DNA of 10,133 bases, taken from positions 1 to 10,133 of the forward strand of contig SXVG01000122.1 in NCBI GenBank assembly GCA_005791685.1. The letters run 5' to 3'. Below are positions 6,594-10,133 of the stretch, one piece after another. Origin of the DNA: Methylotenera sp. (lineage in GTDB: Bacteria; Pseudomonadota; Gammaproteobacteria; Burkholderiales; Methylophilaceae). A model generated the notes under the pieces. It saw only the letters and a program-made list of their open reading frames with translations, was not told where the DNA came from and made no database searches. Each line of letters opens with the position of its first letter. Position 1 is the first letter of the stretch. The translations under genes and the position numbers were made by a program.

Positions 6594-6860
6594 TTACTGC
6601 GGCACGTAGCCGCTGGCGGTGTCGGCACCTTCACCAAAGAAATATTTTTCCGTTTGTTCGCTTAAGTATTTGCGTGCGGAGGGGTCGGCCAAGCTCAAGC
6701 GATTTTCGTTGACCAGCATGGTTTGTTGTTTGAGCCAAGCGGCCCACGCTTCCTTTGAAACCTGAGCGTAAATGCGTTTGCCCAATTCGCCTGGGTAGGG
6801 AGGAAAATCCATGCCATCGGCTTCTTTGCCTAATTTAATACAATTTACGGTGCGTGCCAT
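6594..6860 (-). CDS. yggX: Oxidative damage protection / Fe(2+)-trafficking protein YggX
   Basis: An 88-residue member of the YggX family, linked to iron handling and protection of Fe-S clusters under oxidative stress, cytoplasmic. It starts MARTVNCIKLGKEADGMDFP and continues with PYPGELGKRIY (21-31), SKEAWAAWLKQQTMLVNE (35-52) and KYFFGEG near the end, matching the E. coli protein closely. C7, the conserved N-terminal cysteine, is present. A second in-frame ATG lies two codons upstream (6866). I prefer 6860 because AAGG is then seven bases away rather than one and because family members start at this point. The gene is convergent with rpiA and divergent from dgkA. Confidence 0.95.
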   Translation of the reverse strand: MARTVNCIKLGKEADGMDFPPYPGELGKRIYAQVSKEAWAAWLKQQTMLVNENRLSLADPSARKYLSEQTEKYFFGEGADTASGYVPQ

Positions 6861-6887
6861 TGTCATGCCTTAATTAAGGAAATAAAA

Positions 6888-6900
6888 CGTTATGATAACG
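6888..6900. promoter_or_regulatory. Candidate operator palindrome between yggX and dgkA
   Basis: CGTTATGATAACG is a 13-base perfect palindrome around a central base, lying 28 bases upstream of yggX and 69 bases upstream of dgkA. The GTTAT/ATAAC half-sites look like a dimeric repressor site. I cannot assign a regulator. Confidence 0.35.
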
Positions 6901-6968
6901 CATGGCTTTAAGCGCCGCGAGTGGGCATGCTAAAATTGCCTAATTATTGAACCATAAAGTCTAAATAT

Positions 6969-7349
6969 ATGAAAAACACGGTAGAAAGCCCTTTTAAAGG
7001 TCAAACTGGAATACGTCGTTTGATCAATGCCTTTGGTTATTCGGTGGATGGCTTTAAAGCGGCATTTCAGAATGAAGATGCGTTTCGCCAAGAGTTATTT
7101 TTGGCCGCGGTGTTGGTGCCATTGGGGCTTTATTTAGGCAAAACCGGCATGGAAAAAGCCTTATTGGTGGCGGTGGTGTTGCTGTTGCTGATCGTTGAGT
7201 TGTTTAACTCGGCGATAGAAGCGGCGGTCGATCATACTTCCATCGATGTGCATCCACTGGCTAAACGCTCAAAAGACATTGCCAGTGCTACGGTAATCGT
7301 GGCGCTGGTCATCGTCGGTGGCGTTTGGGGCTTGGTGTTATTCGGCTAA
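6969..7349 (+). CDS. dgkA: Diacylglycerol kinase (DgkA)
   Basis: Inner-membrane enzyme that phosphorylates diacylglycerol to phosphatidic acid, recycling lipid left over from osmoregulated glucan and other envelope synthesis. The product is 126 residues, close to the usual length of about 120. It has an N-terminal amphipathic stretch (15-36) and three membrane helices (about 43-58, 62-78, 104-125). The catalytic signature VELFNSAIEAAVD includes E77, N80, E84 and D88, which correspond to E69, N72, E76 and D80 in E. coli, and KD is present at 102-103. No Shine-Dalgarno sequence is seen before the ATG; the upstream sequence is AT-rich. No terminator is obvious before the convergent receptor gene, whose stop is 12 bases away. 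Confidence 0.95.
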   Translation: MKNTVESPFKGQTGIRRLINAFGYSVDGFKAAFQNEDAFRQELFLAAVLVPLGLYLGKTGMEKALLVAVVLLLLIVELFNSAIEAAVDHTSIDVHPLAKRSKDIASATVIVALVIVGGVWGLVLFG

Positions 7350-7361
7350 TCTTCTGCCCAT

Positions 7362-9422
7362 TTAAAAATCAGCCCGTAGGCCTATCAACACAGACCGTTC
7401 GCCAGCAGGCGCCCGGTCTTTCAAGAAAGAAGCGTGTTCCCGTATTTCTTGGTTAAGCAAATTATTGGCTTTAGCAAACAATTCCACATTTAACTTGCTG
7501 GGCAGTTTGTAAGTGGCCATGGCGCTGACATCGGTGTAGCTGGCGGTCGCCAATTCGTTTTCTGCCGTGCGGTTTTGCTTAAAGGCCTGCGTCAGGTCCA
7601 ATCTAAGCCCCACAGCCTGCTTTTGATAATGCAAGCCAGCGCCTAGGCGTAACGGCGTGATGCGCGGCAAGGCGGTTTGATTGTCTAAGTTGCTGGCGCG
7701 CACGTAATCGCCGCGTAGGTTCAAATCTAAATGCTCCGCTAGCTTGAATTTGCCTTCCGCTTCCAGGCCTTTAAAGCTGGCGGCAAAACCAGTGAATTGG
7801 GCGATGCTTAAGCCAGATGGGCCATCCATTCCACCCGTATCAAGCAAGCCTAAAAAGCGACTAAAGCGGGTGTAATAGGCGCCTAGGCTGAAGGCGCGGT
7901 CCGCATCCTTCCAGCGTATTTTCCCATCCCAGCCATTGGAGCGTTCTTTGTTAAAACGGGTGTTGCCCACTTCGTATTGGCCGGTCGCTAAATGCGCGCC
8001 ATCGGCATACAGTTCAAAATAGCTGGGTGCCCGTTCGTTGTGTGATAGGTTGCTGACCAAGGACCAATGGTTGTTGAGGGTGTAGATGCCGCCTAGCGCA
8101 TAGCTGTAAGCATTAAAAGCGGCGGATTGGGCGCTGGCTGATTTAGCCCAGGCACTGGCAGCCAATGCCGTGTGCTCGGCGCGACCGCCTAAGCTCAGTT
8201 TTAATTTTTCTAAGCCCAAGACTTTTAGCGGCATTTCTTCATACAGGTAAACGGCATGGCTTTGCGTGTGCACCGGCGGCACAAAGGCTTCCGCGCCTAA
8301 AGCTTCAAAGCGGCTGTTTTGCACCTGCAAGCCCAACACCCCTTCCAGCTCGCCCAGTGGCGCCAGGTCTAATTTGGCGTGACCCAGTTCAAGGCTGCCC
8401 TCGGCGCCCTTGTTTTTAAAGCGCGTGCCTATGACCCCGTTTTCAATTTCTTGATGGCGGTAATCGGTGTAAGCCATACGGGTTTTTACGCGATGGATAA
8501 GGCTGCCCAGCTCTTTAAATTCACTGGCAATATCCCAGCGTTGACTGTGCATATTGGCCCGCACGTCGGCTTCGGCCACGGTGCCGTAGCGGCTGTTAAA
8601 GCCAGCATACGAGGCGCCAACATAGCCATGATCAAAGGTCAGCGCCGCCCCCAGTGCGCCGCCGTTAGCGCTGGCATTGCTGTTGATGAGTTTGCCGTGA
8701 TTGGCCAGTGGCGTGCCATCTGCTTGGTTTTTACGGCGCGAGACGGCGTAGCCAGGAATGTTAAGGTCGTCGGTTTTTCGTTGGTAAGCATCGGCATGCA
8801 TGGCGAGTTGACCGTTGCCGACATCGATGACTACTGCGGCGTTTTTCTGATTATCCGGGCCGCCCAAGCGTGCTTCGGTTCGGCCTAGCACACCACTCAC
8901 GGCTTCCGTTGGAATGCGGTGATCGATGGCATTGACCACACCGCCCACGGCGCTACCGCCATACAGCAAGGCCGCTGGCCCACGCACCACATCGATTTGT
9001 TCTATGATCAGCGGGTCGACCGTGACGGCATGATCAAAACTTAAAGAAGACGCGTCCAATACGCCCAGGCCATTTTGCATGATGCGCACGCGCTCTGCGT
9101 CCAAGCCGCGGATGACGGGTCTTGAGGCGTTGGGGCCAAAGTTGCTAGTGGCAACGCCTGGCAGGGTATTCAGTGTTTCGCCTAAGGTGGCTTCTCGGTT
9201 AAGGGATAATTCTCGTCCACTTAACACGGAAACCGGCACTACTAGGGCATCTGAGCTGACACCCAGCGGGTTGCCAGTAACGGCCACGTTGGGCAATTCT
9301 ATGTGCGTCACGGGTTCGGCCCAAGCTGCCGCAATGGCAAGGCCAAGGCCCAAGGCCAGTGTGTTAGCAAACAGCGCGTGCCAGCTTTTAGCTAGCCTAG
9401 GCGCGGATGATGTGTGGGGCAT
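7362..9422 (-). CDS. TonB-dependent outer-membrane receptor, ZnuD-like (probable zinc or heme uptake)
   Basis: A 686-residue receptor. It has a long signal peptide (about 1-35, ending AAAWA), a probable TonB-box segment (IELPNVAVTG, 41-50) and a plug domain (about 55-172). The plug contains PVIRGLDAERVRIMQNGLG, LDASSLSFDHAV and DVVRGPAALLYGGSAVGGVVN. A barrel follows, ending in an aromatic residue (GLRADF), as outer-membrane proteins do. The DASSLSFDHAVTVDP and NAIDHRIP parts resemble Neisseria ZnuD, which takes up zinc (and heme). The substrate is therefore inferred, and no long His-rich loop is seen. The frame can be extended to a TTG at 9461, but the ATG at 9422 gives a proper signal peptide, with GAG about 9 bases upstream. 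It lies 74 bases downstream of a small Cys/His protein gene in the same direction. Confidence 0.9.
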   Translation of the reverse strand: MPHTSSAPRLAKSWHALFANTLALGLGLAIAAAWAEPVTHIELPNVAVTGNPLGVSSDALVVPVSVLSGRELSLNREATLGETLNTLPGVATSNFGPNASRPVIRGLDAERVRIMQNGLGVLDASSLSFDHAVTVDPLIIEQIDVVRGPAALLYGGSAVGGVVNAIDHRIPTEAVSGVLGRTEARLGGPDNQKNAAVVIDVGNGQLAMHADAYQRKTDDLNIPGYAVSRRKNQADGTPLANHGKLINSNASANGGALGAALTFDHGYVGASYAGFNSRYGTVAEADVRANMHSQRWDIASEFKELGSLIHRVKTRMAYTDYRHQEIENGVIGTRFKNKGAEGSLELGHAKLDLAPLGELEGVLGLQVQNSRFEALGAEAFVPPVHTQSHAVYLYEEMPLKVLGLEKLKLSLGGRAEHTALAASAWAKSASAQSAAFNAYSYALGGIYTLNNHWSLVSNLSHNERAPSYFELYADGAHLATGQYEVGNTRFNKERSNGWDGKIRWKDADRAFSLGAYYTRFSRFLGLLDTGGMDGPSGLSIAQFTGFAASFKGLEAEGKFKLAEHLDLNLRGDYVRASNLDNQTALPRITPLRLGAGLHYQKQAVGLRLDLTQAFKQNRTAENELATASYTDVSAMATYKLPSKLNVELFAKANNLLNQEIREHASFLKDRAPAGERSVLIGLRADF

Positions 9423-9496
9423 GGTGTATCTCAAAAATAACAAGCAAGGGCTAAAGCCCAATGGGTCGTGCCGGTGGCCGACCGTGGTTTAAAGGA

Positions 9497-9811
9497 TTAA
9501 ACGCTGCTTTTTTGAGGTGGCGCGCGCGCCGCGTAGGCACTTACTGAGGTGCTAAGGGCAGTGAAATGGCAGAGGGTGTTTTCGCTGCAGGTGGCGCCAG
9601 TGCTGGCTAAGTTAAGACCGGCGGATTGCAAGCCACTGGCCACTTGCGCATAACTTAGGCACTGGCTACAAGGTTCAGCCGCGGCTTTTTTATCGAGCTG
9701 ACCGTGCTGATTAAATTCATTTACGTGGCTTATTTCGTGCGTGGCTAGCCCCATTTGCGTGAAAGCAAATAAGAAGACCAGCGCAAAATGAATAGCGTAA
9801 CGTTTTAGCAT
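9497..9811 (-). CDS. Small exported Cys/His protein, DUF2946-like
   Basis: A 104-residue hypothetical protein. Residues 1-23 are a hydrophobic signal or membrane segment (LKRYAIHFALVFLFAFTQMG). After it come THEISHVNEFNQHG (H25, H29, H36) and PCSQCLSYAQVASGLQ (C48, C51), then C75 and C81-H82. The CxxCL(S)YAQ pattern is like DUF2946 proteins, often encoded beside TonB receptors. The Cys/His content and the neighbouring ZnuD-like gene suggest a periplasmic metal-linked role, but the function is unknown. I chose the ATG at 9811 because the signal peptide begins there and a TATAAT hexamer ends six bases upstream. In-frame ATGs at 9841 and 9883 would add polar residues, and none has a Shine-Dalgarno sequence. 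It is probably the first gene of an operon with the receptor. Confidence 0.7.
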   Translation of the reverse strand: MLKRYAIHFALVFLFAFTQMGLATHEISHVNEFNQHGQLDKKAAAEPCSQCLSYAQVASGLQSAGLNLASTGATCSENTLCHFTALSTSVSAYAARAPPQKSSV

Positions 9812-9817
9812 GTGGGC

Positions 9818-9847
9818 ATTATACTTGGTTTTAAGTCGCATCGTGAA
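9818..9847 (-). promoter_or_regulatory. Sigma70-like promoter for the small Cys/His protein and receptor
   Basis: On the minus strand TTCACG (9847-9842), an 18-bp spacer and a perfect TATAAT (9823-9818). The hexamer is followed by GCCCAC and then the ATG at 9811, so the transcript would start at about the start codon. Confidence 0.5.
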
Positions 9848-9913
9848 CGGTGTGGTTAGCAACTGCTTGAGTGTTAATAGCAAGCTTTGTGAAGATGGGC
9901 AGGATTAAATTTC

Positions 9914-9932
9914 TATCCCCAGATGGGGGATA
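9914..9932. repeat. GC-core inverted repeat upstream of the Cys/His gene
   Basis: TATCCCC (9914-9920) and GGGGATA (9926-9932) are perfect complements around AGATG. It lies 67 bases upstream of the -35 element of the neighbouring promoter and directly follows the T-run of the terminator on the minus strand. It may be an operator or a second terminator hairpin; its role is unknown. Confidence 0.4.
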
Positions 9933-9974
9933 AAAAACCGCCAAGGTTGCGCATTGTTAAGAGGCGTGGCGGTT
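9931..9974 (-). terminator. Probable intrinsic terminator of the gene entering from the right edge
   Basis: On the minus strand AACCGCCA (9974-9967) pairs with TGGCGGTT (9943-9936), and T continues to 9932, giving six T in a row. The loop is long (23 bases). The position, 70 bases after the stop of the minus-strand gene at the edge, fits a terminator. Confidence 0.55.
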
Positions 9975-10044
9975 GTGTTGTTTGCAATGATGCAATGGAC
10001 CTTTGCTAAAATCAAGGCGATTTAAAGAAAAAGTCCAAAAGGAT

Positions 10045-10133
10045 TTAAGCAAAGTTAGCTGAGGCGAAATCCCAGTTGGCTAAAGAGGCCAAGAACACTT
10101 CGACAAATTTAGCGCGGGCATTGCGGTAATCGA
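10045..10133 (-). CDS. C-terminal end of an unidentified protein, cut by window edge
   Basis: The minus-strand frame entering from the edge reads DYRNARAKFVEVFLASLANW and continues DFASANFA to a TAA at 10047-10045. Only 28 residues are visible. The other two minus frames stop within about 18 codons, and a terminator-like hairpin follows, which supports a real gene end. I do not recognise the family from this tail. Confidence 0.5.
   Translation of the reverse strand, partial: DYRNARAKFVEVFLASLANWDFASANFA

Noticed and set aside
8379..8888. 169-codon frame antisense to the TonB-dependent receptor
   Set aside because: The receptor on the other strand is clearly coding; this frame shows no recognisable domain or ribosome binding site.
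9423..9461. TTG start for the ZnuD-like receptor
   Set aside because: The ATG at 9422 gives a credible signal peptide; the TTG extension adds an unlikely N-terminus.
9812..9990. Zur box upstream of the Cys/His gene and receptor
   Set aside because: I looked for a GTTATA/TATAAC-type palindrome and found none; the TATCCCC/GGGGATA repeat does not match.
1..10133. Mobile elements, CRISPR arrays, phage genes, tRNA or rRNA
   Set aside because: No transposase or integrase motifs, regularly spaced repeats, or RNA cloverleaf sequences were seen; gene content is ordinary chromosomal.

Overview
The window reads as ordinary, gene-dense chromosome of a betaproteobacterium. The evidence is the block of a TIGR02449/ZapB-like gene, zapA, 6S RNA and an EVE-domain gene, together with proteobacterial RpiA, IlvA, YggX and DgkA. 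A YVTN beta-propeller resembling the PQQ-dependent catabolism-associated family hints at a methylotroph such as Methylophilaceae. That last placement is inference, not proven.

Layout from left to right. Positions 1-1205 (minus) hold the N-terminal two thirds of a BtuB-type vitamin B12 TonB-dependent receptor. It is preceded at about 1206-1612 by a long leader containing a cobalamin riboswitch and a stem that can hide the ribosome binding site. Reading the other way, 1749-2251 (plus) encodes two small cell-division proteins (ZapB-like coiled coil and ZapA), followed by 6S RNA (about 2358-2559) and an EVE-domain protein (2599-3060). Positions 3112-5773 (minus) hold biosynthetic threonine deaminase (ilvA) and then an exported beta-propeller protein. 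rpiA (plus) is divergent from ilvA and converges on yggX (minus) at a symmetric terminator. dgkA (plus) is divergent from yggX. Positions 7362-9811 (minus) hold a small exported Cys/His-containing protein and a ZnuD-like TonB-dependent receptor, probably one operon. The right edge carries the C-terminus of an unidentified minus-strand gene.

The genes are mostly independent housekeeping units. Two metal or cofactor uptake loci (B12 at the left, a probable zinc or heme receptor at the right) flank metabolic genes for isoleucine synthesis, the pentose phosphate pathway, lipid recycling and Fe-S protection. I see no phage, insertion sequence, CRISPR array or tRNA. I did not find a wholly new system. 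The most interesting signals are regulatory: a B12 riboswitch with two similar G-rich hairpins and a visible SD-sequestering stem, and three genes without Shine-Dalgarno sequences whose best promoter places the start of transcription on the ATG.
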